DNA from: JAUPVL01 sp964512085
Lineage (GTDB): Bacteria; Patescibacteriota; Saccharimonadia; CAILAD01; BJGX01
DNA: 64,000 bases
NCBI GenBank assembly: GCA_964512085.1
Contig: CAZEIU010000002.1
Coordinates: 1 to 64,000 of the forward strand
Direction of reading: 5' to 3'
Part shown: positions 15,786 to 24,902 of the stretch, in pieces
Position numbering within the stretch: position 1 is the first letter of the stretch
Layout: every line of letters starts with the position of its first letter
Notes under the pieces: model-generated
The model's database searches: none
Seen by the model: the letters and a program-made list of their open reading frames with translations, nothing else
What the model was told of the DNA's origin: nothing
Program-made: the position numbers and the translations under genes

Positions 15786-16950
15786 AATTACCAACAATAT
15801 ATAGCTCTTCTTCGGCTCGCGTAACGGCGGTATAGAGCCAACGGCGCCAGTCATCGTCGCTCATTTGCGAAAATCTTTCTTCAAATAATAATACTCGCTG
15901 GGCTTGTGAACCCTGAGCCTTATGTACAGTAAGGGCATAGCCAAAATCAAACAAACCAATCAAGTCTGTCTTTTTGCGCTTAGGTAGGCGCGACATTGTA
16001 GTAAGCGCGCCAAATTGTTCACGCGGGGCATAGCCCTCAAAACTTGTCCCGTCAAAGTCGGCTTGCAAATACCACCATTGTTTTTTAGTGTCATCATCGG
16101 CTTCGCCAATAAACTTAATAACACCTACTTGTCCATTGCTAAGCCCACTCTCACGACTATTGCGTAAGCATACAATTACATCACCGGCCATGGGGTCTGG
16201 CGACTCAAACTCTTTTAATTCTCTTATATAGCTATTGAGTTTTTGGCGAGTGTGGTTGTAGCCACAGAGCACCAAACTTTCGTCGTTGTGACGACGTAAT
16301 ATCTCCTCTACAATTTCGCCAGTTTCAATATTGGACTTTTGCATTTTTTTTACAATTGGCGAGTAGTCGCCCACTAATACCTCGCCGTTTATACGAGCAT
16401 TGGTGGCAATTTTTATTATTGGGCTAGTTGCCGATTGACGAAATATTTGCTCCAACTTTATTTGGGGCTCTGCCATCAGATTAAAATCTGAGCCTATTGG
16501 TGGTAATTGCCCATGATCACCAACGGCCAAAATAGGTATATTATAGCTTAGTAGATCCTGCCAAATATCTTGGCCAATCATACTGGCTTCATCGGCTATA
16601 ATTAGATCGTACTTAAGTGATTCGCGTTTACGCCAACTCACCGGCTGGTCTTTTTTGGAGTTTGAGTAGTATATAAGCCCATGAATAGTTGATATAGTGT
16701 CGATGCTTTTTACGGCTTTTTGCGAGCGTAAATGCTTTTTTAAGACTTGGGTGGCTTTGCCAGTATAAGCCACAAACGCCAAGCGCATGCCGGGTCGATT
16801 ATTAGCAAGCAACTCACGCAGTGCTGCAATAAGCGTTGTTTTGCCAGTGCCGGCATAACCGCCTAGCGTTAAATATGGCTGATCTTTAGATTTTAGCCAT
16901 GCGCCTATTGTGCTGAGTGCCTCAGCTTGTTGGGTAGAGAGTTTTTGCAT
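15784..16950 (-). CDS. RecD-like superfamily 1B DNA helicase
   Basis: This is a compact helicase of 388 residues. Walker A is GGYAGTGKTT (about 27-36), followed by FVAYTGKATQVLKK, Walker B IIADEASMI, and VGDHGQLPPIG (motif III). Arg-containing LEQIFRQ is next, and the C-terminal UvrD_C_2 region has TVHKAQGSQ and WLYTAVTRAEEELY. These are the motifs of RecD2/Dda-type 5'-3' helicases. It lacks the N-terminal accessory domain of full-length RecD2, so it is nearer to phage Dda-like or short AAA_30 helicases. A role in repair or recombination is likely. It stands alone on the minus strand. Confidence 0.9.
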   Translation of the reverse strand: MQKLSTQQAEALSTIGAWLKSKDQPYLTLGGYAGTGKTTLIAALRELLANNRPGMRLAFVAYTGKATQVLKKHLRSQKAVKSIDTISTIHGLIYYSNSKKDQPVSWRKRESLKYDLIIADEASMIGQDIWQDLLSYNIPILAVGDHGQLPPIGSDFNLMAEPQIKLEQIFRQSATSPIIKIATNARINGEVLVGDYSPIVKKMQKSNIETGEIVEEILRRHNDESLVLCGYNHTRQKLNSYIRELKEFESPDPMAGDVIVCLRNSRESGLSNGQVGVIKFIGEADDDTKKQWWYLQADFDGTSFEGYAPREQFGALTTMSRLPKRKKTDLIGLFDFGYALTVHKAQGSQAQRVLLFEERFSQMSDDDWRRWLYTAVTRAEEELYIVGN

Positions 16951-17020
16951 GTGTTATTTATTGTAACAAAATAGCTACTACTTATTAGTACAATCTTTTA
17001 CTACTAAAATTTTATTTATA

Positions 17021-17395
17021 CTAATCGTGGTGAGCGGCCATGGCATCGGCCTTGGTAGCATGTACAGTGCCGTCGGGGTGCTCTGGTGGTGAGTAAATGG
17101 TGTAGAGTTTGAGCTTGCCTTCACCTGTATTTACGATATTGTGTTCTACTCCAGCTGGTATAACTACACAACTTCCATCGCTCATTTCAGATTCTTCGCC
17201 ATTTAAAATAGCTTTGGCACTACCTTCGTCGATACGAATAAACTGATCGTGCTCTGGGTGAGTTTCGAGCCCAATTTCTTCGCCTACTTCTAGGCTCATT
17301 ACTACTAACTGCATGTTTTTGCCAGTATATAATACCTTGCGAAAATTATTATTTTCTAATGTATCCTTTTCGATATTTGTTACAAATCCAACCAT
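17021..17395 (-). CDS. Cupin-domain protein
   Basis: This is a single-domain cupin of 124 residues. Cupin motif 1 is seen as GLETHPEHDQFIRIDEGSA, with the metal-binding HxxxH/E set, and motif 2 as VVIPAGVEHNIVNTG. The C-terminus YSPPEHPDGTVHATKADA is typical of a widespread bacterial subgroup. The substrate is unknown; such proteins are often small sugar or oxidative-stress enzymes. A strong RBS (AAGGAGG) and TATAAT box precede it. It is divergent from trxB, sharing a roughly 70-bp promoter region. Confidence 0.9.
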   Translation of the reverse strand: MVGFVTNIEKDTLENNNFRKVLYTGKNMQLVVMSLEVGEEIGLETHPEHDQFIRIDEGSAKAILNGEESEMSDGSCVVIPAGVEHNIVNTGEGKLKLYTIYSPPEHPDGTVHATKADAMAAHHD

Positions 17396-17454
17396 AAATG
17401 CCTCCTTTATTTATGTCTTTATTATATCACACCCAACTAAGCTCAAAACTTTGA

Positions 17455-17460
17455 TATAAT
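17455..17460 (+). promoter_or_regulatory. -10 box of an apparently leaderless trxB mRNA
   Basis: TATAAT ends 8 nt before the ATG at 17469; there is no Shine-Dalgarno in the gap. Confidence 0.6.
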
Positions 17461-17468
17461 ATTTGTCT

Positions 17469-18398
17469 ATGGCAAAAAATAGCAAAATTTACGACGTTAT
17501 AATTATTGGAGCGGGCCCAGCTGGTTACACGGCAGCTATCTATACTGCCAGAGCAAATCTCAAAACAATCATGCTAGCTGGTGATACTCCAGGTGGTCAG
17601 CTTTTACTTACCTCAGAGGTAGAAAATTTTCCGGGATTTAGAAAAGGCATATTGGGGCCAGAGCTCATGGAAGAAATGAAAGCCCAAGCTTTGCATTTTG
17701 GCACCGAGTTTAGAGCCGATTTTGTTACCAAGATAGACCTTGCCGGCAAAACCAAAAAAGTTTGGGTGGGCAACGACGAGTATGAATCTAAAACCGTAAT
17801 CATTGCTACTGGTGCAAGCGCTAATTGGCTCGGGCTAAAAAACGAGCAGAGATTAATGGGCAAAGGCATCTCAGCTTGCGCCACTTGCGATGGATTCTTC
17901 TTTACCGGCAAAGAAGTGGTAGTAACCGGTGGTGGTGATAGCGCCATGGAAGAAGCCCTTACTCTTGCTAAGTTTGCCAATAAAGTTACAATTGTGCACC
18001 GTAGAGATGAGTTTAGAGCCAGCAAGATTATGCAAGATAGGGTTAAGCAAAACCCCAAAATCGACATTATATTTAATGCCGAAGTTATTGATGTTTTGGG
18101 TAAAGATTTTGTAGAGGGGGTTACACTTAAAGACACCCAGACTGGTGAGGCAAGAGAATTTACATGTGGCGGTTTATTTGTGGCTATTGGACACACTCCA
18201 GCTACTAAGCTTTTTGAAGGCGTATTAGAGCTCGATGATAAAAAGTATATTAAGACCAAACCCGATACTACTACTAAATTAGCCGGCGTGTTTGCGGCCG
18301 GCGATGTAGCTGATAGCCGTTATCGCCAAGCTATCACTGCTGCAGGTGAGGGCTGTAAGGCTGCACTCGAGGCCGAACATTATATTGAGAGCATGTGA
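17469..18398 (+). CDS. trxB: Thioredoxin reductase
   Basis: This is an FAD/NADPH flavoprotein disulfide reductase of 309 residues. The FAD-binding GAGPAGYTAA is near 14-23, the redox CATC is at C137/C140, the NADPH-binding GGGDSAMEEA follows, and the final FAD motif FAAGDVAD is near the C-terminus. It reduces thioredoxin in the cytoplasm. The ATG at 17469 is favoured over the TTG two codons upstream because it sits 8 nt after TATAAT, at the expected start of transcription. The stop is TGA. It is divergent from the cupin gene, suggesting possible joint control of a redox function. Confidence 0.96.
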   Translation: MAKNSKIYDVIIIGAGPAGYTAAIYTARANLKTIMLAGDTPGGQLLLTSEVENFPGFRKGILGPELMEEMKAQALHFGTEFRADFVTKIDLAGKTKKVWVGNDEYESKTVIIATGASANWLGLKNEQRLMGKGISACATCDGFFFTGKEVVVTGGGDSAMEEALTLAKFANKVTIVHRRDEFRASKIMQDRVKQNPKIDIIFNAEVIDVLGKDFVEGVTLKDTQTGEAREFTCGGLFVAIGHTPATKLFEGVLELDDKKYIKTKPDTTTKLAGVFAAGDVADSRYRQAITAAGEGCKAALEAEHYIESM

Positions 18399-18427
18399 TT
18401 GATTTGAATATTAACATCTGCTAGAAT
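18399..18427 (+). promoter_or_regulatory. Promoter of the 18467 gene
   Basis: TTGATT (18399-18404), 17 bp, TAGAAT (18422-18427), beginning at the base after the trxB stop. Confidence 0.6.
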
Positions 18428-18466
18428 AGTTTCGTTCAGTTGCCTCTATGAGAAGGGGAGTCTTGA

Positions 18467-18829
18467 ATGCATCTTATTACGAAGCTGAGACTTTATTGGG
18501 CAACAAGAAGAGCTCTTAAAACATATTATATTGATCCTGAAAATCCACCCTTACAGATATACAAGCTTGTAGTGCCAACAACGCTCGCTGGAGATAAATG
18601 GTTTTGGCGAGTTAGTATCTGGAATACAAATGATACTTTTGAAGGACAAAGGGTGTTTAATAGACCTTGGTCGCTTACTGAGCTTGGGTCTTCGTACGAC
18701 GGATATGTAAGTAACTATTGTAAGACACAACAAGAAGCAGAAGAGCAGGCTAAATACGTATATAGTTACTTTCAAACATGCTGGCCAAGTATAGTATTTA
18801 TTGCTAATCACTTAGACTATGCAAGTTAA
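18467..18829 (+). CDS. Orphan aromatic-rich protein, 120 aa
   Basis: I do not recognise this protein. It is soluble and rich in Trp/Tyr, with a basic N-terminal helix (LITKLRLYWATRRALKTYY), then a beta-like region and a late helix with QQEAEEQAKYVYSYF. The RBS AGAAGGGGAG precedes it, with its own promoter and terminator. It resembles the window's other single-gene orphans in layout. Confidence 0.6.
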   Translation: MHLITKLRLYWATRRALKTYYIDPENPPLQIYKLVVPTTLAGDKWFWRVSIWNTNDTFEGQRVFNRPWSLTELGSSYDGYVSNYCKTQQEAEEQAKYVYSYFQTCWPSIVFIANHLDYAS

Positions 18830-18846
18830 ATAATGTACTAAAGTAA

Positions 18847-18870
18847 AAAACCACCTTACTAGGTGGTTTT
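18847..18870. terminator. Bidirectional terminator between the 18467 gene and rplU
   Basis: AAAACCACCT/AGGTGGTTTT perfect stem with a 4-nt loop and T runs on both strands, between two convergent genes. Confidence 0.8.
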
Positions 18871-18876
18871 ATTAAT

Positions 18877-19185
18877 TTAGGCTTTTATATTTGTAATAGT
18901 TATTTGTGAGTACTTTTGGCGATGACCAGTCTTTACACTTTGGCGCTTTTTGGCCTTGTAGTGCAAAATAGTTACTTTATCGCCCTTAACTGGCTCGGCG
19001 CTAATCTCGGCTGTAACAAGAGCGCCAGCTACTTCTGGTTTGCCAACTTTTACGTTGTCGCCATCGATTATAAGTAGAGGTTTAAACTCTACTTTGCTTT
19101 TTTGAGTAGGCAAAAGCTCAACCTCTAGAGTTTGGCCTTTTTCTACGATATATTGGTGTGATCCGGTTTCGATTACTGCTTGCAT
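18877..19185 (-). CDS. rplU: Ribosomal protein bL21
   Basis: This 102-residue protein of the large ribosomal subunit has the conserved start MQAVIETGSHQYIVEKGQTL, a central LLIIDGDNVKVGKP and the C-terminal KAKKRQSVKTGHRQKYSQI. These are classic bL21 signatures. In most bacteria rpmA (bL27) follows; here there is only a terminator downstream, so rpmA must be elsewhere. It has its own promoter and is divergent from parA. Confidence 0.97.
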   Translation of the reverse strand: MQAVIETGSHQYIVEKGQTLEVELLPTQKSKVEFKPLLIIDGDNVKVGKPEVAGALVTAEISAEPVKGDKVTILHYKAKKRQSVKTGHRQKYSQITITNIKA

Positions 19186-19209
19186 AATGTTTGTTATTTA
19201 CAAAAGACT

Positions 19210-19238
19210 ATAATAGCAAATTTTACTTGGTTTGTAAA
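19210..19238 (-). promoter_or_regulatory. rplU promoter
   Basis: On the minus strand: TTTACA (19233-19238), 17 bp, TATTAT (19210-19215). Flanking TTTACAAA and TTTGTAAA copies (19197-19204 and 19231-19238) form an 8-bp inverted repeat. Confidence 0.65.
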
Positions 19239-19295
19239 GAAATACTACAGGTTTATTGAGTATAAATGAATATGTACGTATATTGTTCGTATTTA

Positions 19296-19324
19296 TTGAA
19301 TAGAAATTAGCGATATGATAAACT
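19296..19324 (+). promoter_or_regulatory. parA promoter
   Basis: TTGAAT (19296-19301), 17 bp, TAAACT (19319-19324). I saw no parS-like palindrome or clustered DnaA boxes in this interval. Confidence 0.5.
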
Positions 19325-19368
19325 CTATTAATAATACATATGTTTAATTTGGAGGGTGAGTAGTAGCA

Positions 19369-20139
19369 TTGAGTCGTATAATCGCTCTAGCTAACCAAAA
19401 AGGCGGTGTAGGTAAAACTACCTCGGCTATCAATATTGCAGCCTATTTGGCCAAAATGGGCCGGTCTGTTTTGCTTGTAGATCTCGACCCACAAGGTAAT
19501 AGCTCGAGTGGTTTGGGCTACTCTAAATCTCAGGTCGAAACTAGCTTGTACGAGGTAATCTCGGGCTCGCAAGAAATTGGCTCGGCGATTATTCACACGC
19601 CATACAATAAGTTAGATCTTGTAGCTGCCAACAACAATTTGGCTGGTGCCGAGCTTAGTCTTACACGCGTGCCATCTAGAGAATTTGTGCTCAAAAAAAT
19701 AATCGAGCCACTAAACTACGACTATATACTTATAGACTGCCCGCCATCACTTGGCCTGCTTACGCTCAATGGCTTAGTGGCTGCCAATTACTTACTTATA
19801 CCAACCCAAGTTGAGTTCTATGCGCTAGAGGGCTTAAGCCAACTTTTAAATACCGTTAAGCGTGTGCGCTCTGCGCTTAACCCCAACCTCAAACTCTTGG
19901 GTGTTGTAGCTACTATGTATGATGGTCGCATGAGCCTAAGTAGTGCAGTTATGGCCGAACTCAACAAGCATTTTGACAAAATGTTATTTGACACTACTGT
20001 GCCACGCAATATACGATTGGCAGAGGCGCCCTCGCACGGCAAACCTATATATGCCTACGACAGATTTTGCAAGGGGGCATTTGCTTACAAAAAACTTACC
20101 AAGGAGATAGTAAAACGTGTCGAACACACCAACCAATAA
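19369..20139 (+). CDS. parA: Chromosome partition ATPase ParA/Soj
   Basis: This 256-residue deviant Walker-A ATPase has ANQKGGVGKTTSAINIA (8-24) and VDLDPQGNSSSGLG. Further motifs are YILIDCPPSLGLLTLNGL and the late VPRNIRLAEAPSHGKPI. It binds DNA non-specifically and moves ParB-bound origins. The start is a TTG at 19369; GGAGGG lies about 12 nt upstream and a nearby GTG is out of frame. It overlaps parB by 23 nt, so they form one operon. Such parAB pairs often lie near the replication origin, but no origin is visible here. Confidence 0.96.
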   Translation: MSRIIALANQKGGVGKTTSAINIAAYLAKMGRSVLLVDLDPQGNSSSGLGYSKSQVETSLYEVISGSQEIGSAIIHTPYNKLDLVAANNNLAGAELSLTRVPSREFVLKKIIEPLNYDYILIDCPPSLGLLTLNGLVAANYLLIPTQVEFYALEGLSQLLNTVKRVRSALNPNLKLLGVVATMYDGRMSLSSAVMAELNKHFDKMLFDTTVPRNIRLAEAPSHGKPIYAYDRFCKGAFAYKKLTKEIVKRVEHTNQ

Positions 20140-21034
20140 TCGATTGGGTAAAGGTCTAGATGAACTTATACCTACAGATATTTCTCAGCTCGATGAGCTA
20201 GTGGCCGATAGCTTACCTCAAGAAGTTAGAGCTAGCGAAAAGAATACTTCTGAGATTTCTGTCGATGCTATAGATACCAACCCCTATCAACCACGTTCGG
20301 AGTTTGAAGAAACCGAGCTCCAACAGCTCTCAGAAAGCATTAAACAGCACGGCGTGTTACAACCTCTTATACTTACCAAAGAAAGTGATATGAGCTATAA
20401 GCTTGTAGCAGGCGAGCGACGCTTGCGTGCCGCCAAGCTGGCTGGGCTCAAAACTGTACCGGCAATAGTGCGTAGTTTTTCTGAGCAACAAAAGCTAGAG
20501 GTAGCTCTAATAGAAAACGTGCAACGCGAAAATTTAAGACCTCTTGAGCAAGCTGCAGCCTATGCAAGGCTAGAAGATCAGTTCAATATGAGCCAAGCCG
20601 AAATAAGCAAAGCTGTGGGCAAGGCTCAATCGACTGTAGCAAATATTATGCGTCTGCTTAAGCTCACCCAAAAAGGCAAAACTGCTCTCAATGACGGCGT
20701 TATTACCGAGGGTCACGCTAGGTGTTTACTTGCTCTTGTAGACCCGGTGCGACAGGATCAGTTTTTGAACTATATTATTAAGCACAATCTTACAGTTCGC
20801 CATGCCGAGAATTTGGTGCGAGAGTTTAAAGGCGGAGTAGAGATCAAAAAACGCAAAGTTGCCGCTGCCGAGGCGCCACAACGCAAAATTATTACCGACC
20901 TTGGTAAGTTTTTGGGTACCAAGGTAAGTTTGCAAAAGTCGGCCAAAGGCGGAAAAGTGCAAATAGAATATTACTCCGACGAAGAGCTTGCTAGAATTTA
21001 TAAAAGTATTACTGGCCAAGACCCGCAAGTGTAA
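20117..21034 (+). CDS. parB: Chromosome partition protein ParB/Spo0J
   Basis: This 305-residue CTPase-type partition protein starts with RLGKGLDELIP. The ParB/Srx nucleotide-binding domain has IDTNPYQPR and LVAGERRLRAAKLAG (the CTP-binding box). An HTH follows (NMSQAEISKAVGKAQSTVANIMRLL), then a C-terminal dimerisation part. It starts at a GTG inside parA, so translational coupling is likely. It would bind parS sites, none of which was recognised in the window. Confidence 0.96.
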   Translation: MSNTPTNNRLGKGLDELIPTDISQLDELVADSLPQEVRASEKNTSEISVDAIDTNPYQPRSEFEETELQQLSESIKQHGVLQPLILTKESDMSYKLVAGERRLRAAKLAGLKTVPAIVRSFSEQQKLEVALIENVQRENLRPLEQAAAYARLEDQFNMSQAEISKAVGKAQSTVANIMRLLKLTQKGKTALNDGVITEGHARCLLALVDPVRQDQFLNYIIKHNLTVRHAENLVREFKGGVEIKKRKVAAAEAPQRKIITDLGKFLGTKVSLQKSAKGGKVQIEYYSDEELARIYKSITGQDPQV

Positions 21035-21082
21035 TTTATTTTTATCTCAGTAAGTTTTGTAAAATTTTTATCTTTCTTATGA

Positions 21083-21088
21083 TACAAT
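21083..21088 (+). promoter_or_regulatory. Candidate -10 box of the 21108 gene
   Basis: TACAAT lies 19 nt before the ATG. No -35 at normal spacing is convincing, so this is weak. Confidence 0.35.
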
Positions 21089-21107
21089 ATATGCATAACT
21101 ATTTTGC

Positions 21108-24041
21108 ATGTATAGATTAAATAATCGAATCCAATCAGTCATACTTTTGCTAATTATTACTCTTGGATTGGCTAGCATTGCTTTTGGTATCAAAATACAC
21201 CCAGCCAAACCGGCTAGGGCTGCTACAACTTATACTGTTACCACCAATGCCGACTCTGGTGTTGGCTCATTACGCCAAGCTATTATCGACGCCAACGCCA
21301 ACCCGGGGGCAGATGTAATTGTCTTTAATGCGGCTATGACTATTCAGCCAACTTCGGCTTTACCAGACATTACCGACCCAGTAGAAATAAACGGCTATAC
21401 TGGCTCGCCCGGCGGTGCTACACCCAACACTGCAGTTAGTCCTAATCCTTTTAATGGAACACTCACTATAGAATTAGATGGCACGAGTGCTGGCACAGCA
21501 AATGGGCTAACGTTTGTGGGTGGGTCTGACCTTAGTGTTGTTAGTGGGTTGGTAATAAATAATTTTGCTTTAAATGGTATAGAATTGTCGCTAAATTCTA
21601 ATATTAGAATAGTCGGTAATTACATAGGTACTGACACAGCAGGTACTGTAGATGCTGGCAATACAAGCAATGGAGTATATATAAATACTAGTTCTCATAA
21701 CAATGCTGTCGGAGGTATCTCGGCAGCCGATCGCAATGTGATATCGGGCAACAATAATGATGGTGTAACTATTGGTGATCCGGGTAGTACTAGTAATACT
21801 GTACTTGGTAATTATATTGGTCTAAAAGCTGATGGCAGCGCTATTTCTATAGGCAATAGTAGTAATGGTGTAAGTATTTTTAGTTCGGCAGACGAAAACT
21901 TAGTAGGAGGGACTGCTGCAACCTCTAAAAATGTGATATCTGGTAACAACAATGGTGTGTACATTAGCTCAGCAAGTTCGAATACTATATCTGGTAATTA
22001 TATAGGTACAAGATACACTGGTATTGCTGCACAGACTAATACAGCCTATGGCGTTTTAGTAGATGGTTTTAGTAGCTCAACTACTATCGGTGGAACTGTC
22101 GATATTACAGTTGATGGGCCGTGTACGGGTGCATGTAATGTCATATCTGGCAACAGTTCTGATGGAGTGAGCCTTACGGGCGCCAATGTTACCGGAACAA
22201 TAGTTGAGGGTAACTATATTGGTACTGACGTAAATGGAGCTATAAATCTAGGAAACACTAGTGATGGCGTTGAGGTTGGTAGCGGTGCATACAGCAATTC
22301 GGTAGGAGGAGCTAATGCTGAATCTAGAAACATAATCTCTGGCAATGGTCAGAGCGGAGTATATTTAAGTGATAGTAGTCATAATAACACTGTAGCAGGT
22401 AACTATATTGGTACAGACGTAGGGGGCACTAATAATATTGGGAATACTACAGATGGCATTCATCTTCAAGAATCAGACAGTAATACTATTGGAGGCACAA
22501 GTGGTGTTGCTCTCGGTGGAAACTGTACGGGTTCTTGTAATCTTATTTCTGGAAACGGTGGAGATGGTATAGGCATATTATTTAATTCAGATTCAAATAT
22601 AGTAGAAGGTAACTTCGTTGGTGTAGATGTAAGCGGAGCGACTGCAATTTCTAACGCTAGCGATGGGGTAGCTATTACGCATAGCTCTGAGAGTAATACT
22701 ATTGGTGGTACTACAGCCGGATCGCGTAATATTATCTCTGGTAACTCAGTCAAAGGGGTAAACACCGAAGACTCGGGCACAGACAATAATGTTATCTTAG
22801 GTAATTACATCGGCACCGATACTACCGGCACATCAGCAATCGGTAATAATATAGGGGTTGGTATCTCTGGTGGCAGCGGCAATATTGTGGGTGGCACTAC
22901 AGCCGGCTCGCGCAATATTATCTCTGGTAGCACTTCTAGTGGCATAGCTCTTGGCGGGGATGCAATTGTGCAGGGTAACTACATTGGCCTAAATGCTAAC
23001 GGTGATGGCGTGTTGGCTAATGCCACTAGTGGGGCGAATATAGGTATTTTTGGTGGATCGAACAATATTATTGGAGGTAGTACACAAGCTGCACGTAATG
23101 TAATATCGGGCCCTTCTATTGCAGAAATCCAGGTGATTGGCGGCACTGCTTTTGGGGGTGGTCCTTCAAATGGTAATAAAATTCAGGGTAACTATATTGG
23201 TACTGATGCTACTGGTGCGGTACGCGCCGGATTTGGCTCTACAAAGAACGCTGTTATTTTTGTTTTTGATGCTCAGAATAATTTGGTAGGTGGTGCTAAT
23301 TCGGGTGAAGGGAACCTTATTGCTGGCAATAGTTCTGGTGTAGGCGTAAGTAACTTCTCGAGTTTTGAGGCGCTCAACAACTCTATTCTGGGTAACAGTA
23401 TCTATGATAATACTGGCGGTTCCGCTCCCTCTAATCTTGGAATAGATCTACTCGGCTCAACTGTGAATGGTACAACTTTTACGGATGCGGGAGTTACTCC
23501 AAACGATGCCGGTGATACCGATGAACTATCTAACCATCTAATGAATTTCCCCGTAATACAATCTATTACCTCCACCAACGGTACGGCCACTGTTACTTAC
23601 AATCTAGACATCAACGATGCTGAGGCTGGAGCAACCGGGTATAGAGTAGAGTTCTTTGCCAACGACAGTGCCGATCCATCTGGAAATGGCCAAGGCCAAA
23701 CTTACTTAGGCAGTGATACGGTTAGCGGTGACGTAACTGGCCGCCAAGCCACCATTACCCTGCCTGCCGGTGTAGACGGCTCTAAATACATCACTGCTAC
23801 TACTACCATGACCGATAACTCTAGCGATGGTTTTGGTCACTCCAGTGAGTTTGCGGCTAATCTGCAAGCTACTTTAGTGCCAGCATCTACGCCATCTGGA
23901 GGTTCTAGCTCTATAGCCAACACTGGCCAAGCTCAGAATAACAAACCGCTTATAATAATTGCATCAGTACTTATTGCACTGGGTGCCATAGGTATAGCCA
24001 CATTGGCAGTGACAAAAATAAGAAAACGTAAATTACGTTAA
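21108..24041 (+). CDS. Giant wall-anchored parallel beta-helix surface protein
   Basis: This 977-residue surface protein has a signal peptide (about 10-40, ending PARA) and a CSLREA-like start, TVTTNADSGVGSLRQAI. A long run of beta-helix coils follows, repeating GNYIGTD...GN..DGV, then VGG or IGG and RNVISGN. A Big/cadherin-like segment lies near 815-910. The C-terminal sorting signal has IANTG at 936-940, a hydrophobic helix and the tail KIRKRKLR. The sorting pentapeptide departs from LPxTG, but the three-part layout fits sortase anchoring. Similar proteins act as adhesins or polysaccharide-binding scaffolds; an attachment role to a host bacterium is inference. No RBS is obvious. Confidence 0.87.
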   Translation: MYRLNNRIQSVILLLIITLGLASIAFGIKIHPAKPARAATTYTVTTNADSGVGSLRQAIIDANANPGADVIVFNAAMTIQPTSALPDITDPVEINGYTGSPGGATPNTAVSPNPFNGTLTIELDGTSAGTANGLTFVGGSDLSVVSGLVINNFALNGIELSLNSNIRIVGNYIGTDTAGTVDAGNTSNGVYINTSSHNNAVGGISAADRNVISGNNNDGVTIGDPGSTSNTVLGNYIGLKADGSAISIGNSSNGVSIFSSADENLVGGTAATSKNVISGNNNGVYISSASSNTISGNYIGTRYTGIAAQTNTAYGVLVDGFSSSTTIGGTVDITVDGPCTGACNVISGNSSDGVSLTGANVTGTIVEGNYIGTDVNGAINLGNTSDGVEVGSGAYSNSVGGANAESRNIISGNGQSGVYLSDSSHNNTVAGNYIGTDVGGTNNIGNTTDGIHLQESDSNTIGGTSGVALGGNCTGSCNLISGNGGDGIGILFNSDSNIVEGNFVGVDVSGATAISNASDGVAITHSSESNTIGGTTAGSRNIISGNSVKGVNTEDSGTDNNVILGNYIGTDTTGTSAIGNNIGVGISGGSGNIVGGTTAGSRNIISGSTSSGIALGGDAIVQGNYIGLNANGDGVLANATSGANIGIFGGSNNIIGGSTQAARNVISGPSIAEIQVIGGTAFGGGPSNGNKIQGNYIGTDATGAVRAGFGSTKNAVIFVFDAQNNLVGGANSGEGNLIAGNSSGVGVSNFSSFEALNNSILGNSIYDNTGGSAPSNLGIDLLGSTVNGTTFTDAGVTPNDAGDTDELSNHLMNFPVIQSITSTNGTATVTYNLDINDAEAGATGYRVEFFANDSADPSGNGQGQTYLGSDTVSGDVTGRQATITLPAGVDGSKYITATTTMTDNSSDGFGHSSEFAANLQATLVPASTPSGGSSSIANTGQAQNNKPLIIIASVLIALGAIGIATLAVTKIRKRKLR
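21600..23350 (+). repeat. Tandem beta-helix coil repeats inside the 21108 gene
   Basis: Degenerate coding repeats of roughly 45-60 codons. Near-identical DNA copies include the stretches around 22701-22745 and 22885-22930, both encoding GGTTAGSRNIISG. This suggests recent internal duplication. Confidence 0.75.
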
Positions 24042-24062
24042 AGCATTAATAAAAGTAGCTAT

Positions 24063-24827
24063 TTAACTACTAGGATATTCGGGGCGACCAATAAACATAA
24101 AACTATTTATTGGTAATAATCTAAAGGCACCAAAACCAGCAATGTTTTGCTGAGGCAGTTGCCCCCAAGCACGACTGTCATAACTACCATCGGGGCTACG
24201 GTTGTCGCCCATAACAAAGACTTTGCCTTCTTCTACAACTTGGTCAATATCGCCTTCGGTTTTATATTGCGGGTCAATATACTTTTCGTTTAACACAAAC
24301 CCATCGGGGTGTTGCTGATTGTAGATAGTAACTACACCATCTTTGACTGTAATTCTCTCACCAGGCAAAGCAATAGCGCGTTTAATAAAGAAAGTATCGG
24401 GTGCGCCCGGTGGTCTAAAAATAAGTACATCACCTCTATGAATATCCATATTTTTTTGCCCAAAAAGTTTGGTTATATCAAACATAGTAATAGGAATCTT
24501 AGAAGTTATAAGATAATCGTCGTTGTGAAAATCTGGCTCCATACTGCTGCCCGATACATAAAAAGGCAAGAATATAAAGTTTTGAATAATTAAAACTATT
24601 CCAACGGTTACTCCTACCCATATAAGTAATTCTTTGATGATAGAACGTTTTTTCTCGGGTTCTTCTTCGTAGTCACCAGTACTGTCTGGAGCATTTAGTT
24701 CTTGAAGGTCTTTATTGTAAGCCTCGTGAGACTGTTGCTGTTGCAATAGTTTTTGTTCTGCCTCAATTCGCTCCTGCTCGGTTTGCGGAGTAATTTTTTT
24801 GCCTGGCTCTAGTTCAGATTCGCTCAT
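24063..24827 (-). CDS. lepB: Signal peptidase I
   Basis: This is a membrane-bound type I signal peptidase of 254 residues. It has a long Gln/Glu-rich cytoplasmic head (1-60) and one membrane helix (about 66-88). The catalytic Ser95 is in VSGSSMEPDF and Lys149 in FFIKRAIALPGE. The later boxes VFVMGDNR and SYDSRAWGQLP are also present. It removes signal peptides after Sec export, which fits the many secreted proteins here. It converges with the beta-helix gene and diverges from the LCP gene. Confidence 0.96.
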   Translation of the reverse strand: MSESELEPGKKITPQTEQERIEAEQKLLQQQQSHEAYNKDLQELNAPDSTGDYEEEPEKKRSIIKELLIWVGVTVGIVLIIQNFIFLPFYVSGSSMEPDFHNDDYLITSKIPITMFDITKLFGQKNMDIHRGDVLIFRPPGAPDTFFIKRAIALPGERITVKDGVVTIYNQQHPDGFVLNEKYIDPQYKTEGDIDQVVEEGKVFVMGDNRSPDGSYDSRAWGQLPQQNIAGFGAFRLLPINSFMFIGRPEYPSS

Positions 24828-24889
24828 TAGTACTATTATAGACTCTTTGGTGGTTTATCAAAAGCATTTTTAATTGTATTGTTTGTAGT

Positions 24890-24895
24890 TATAAT
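24890..24895 (+). promoter_or_regulatory. -10 box of an apparently leaderless LCP mRNA
   Basis: TATAAT ends 7 nt before the ATG at 24903. Confidence 0.5.
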
Positions 24896-24902
24896 AGAGC
24901 TA

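Noticed and set aside
17597..18259. 220-codon minus-strand ORF inside trxB
   Set aside because: It is a shadow of trxB, low in recognisable motifs and without RBS or promoter.
19186..19368. Replication origin or parS site next to parA
   Set aside because: No DnaA-box cluster and no TGTTTCACGTGAAACA-like palindrome; only promoters and an 8-bp inverted repeat are present.
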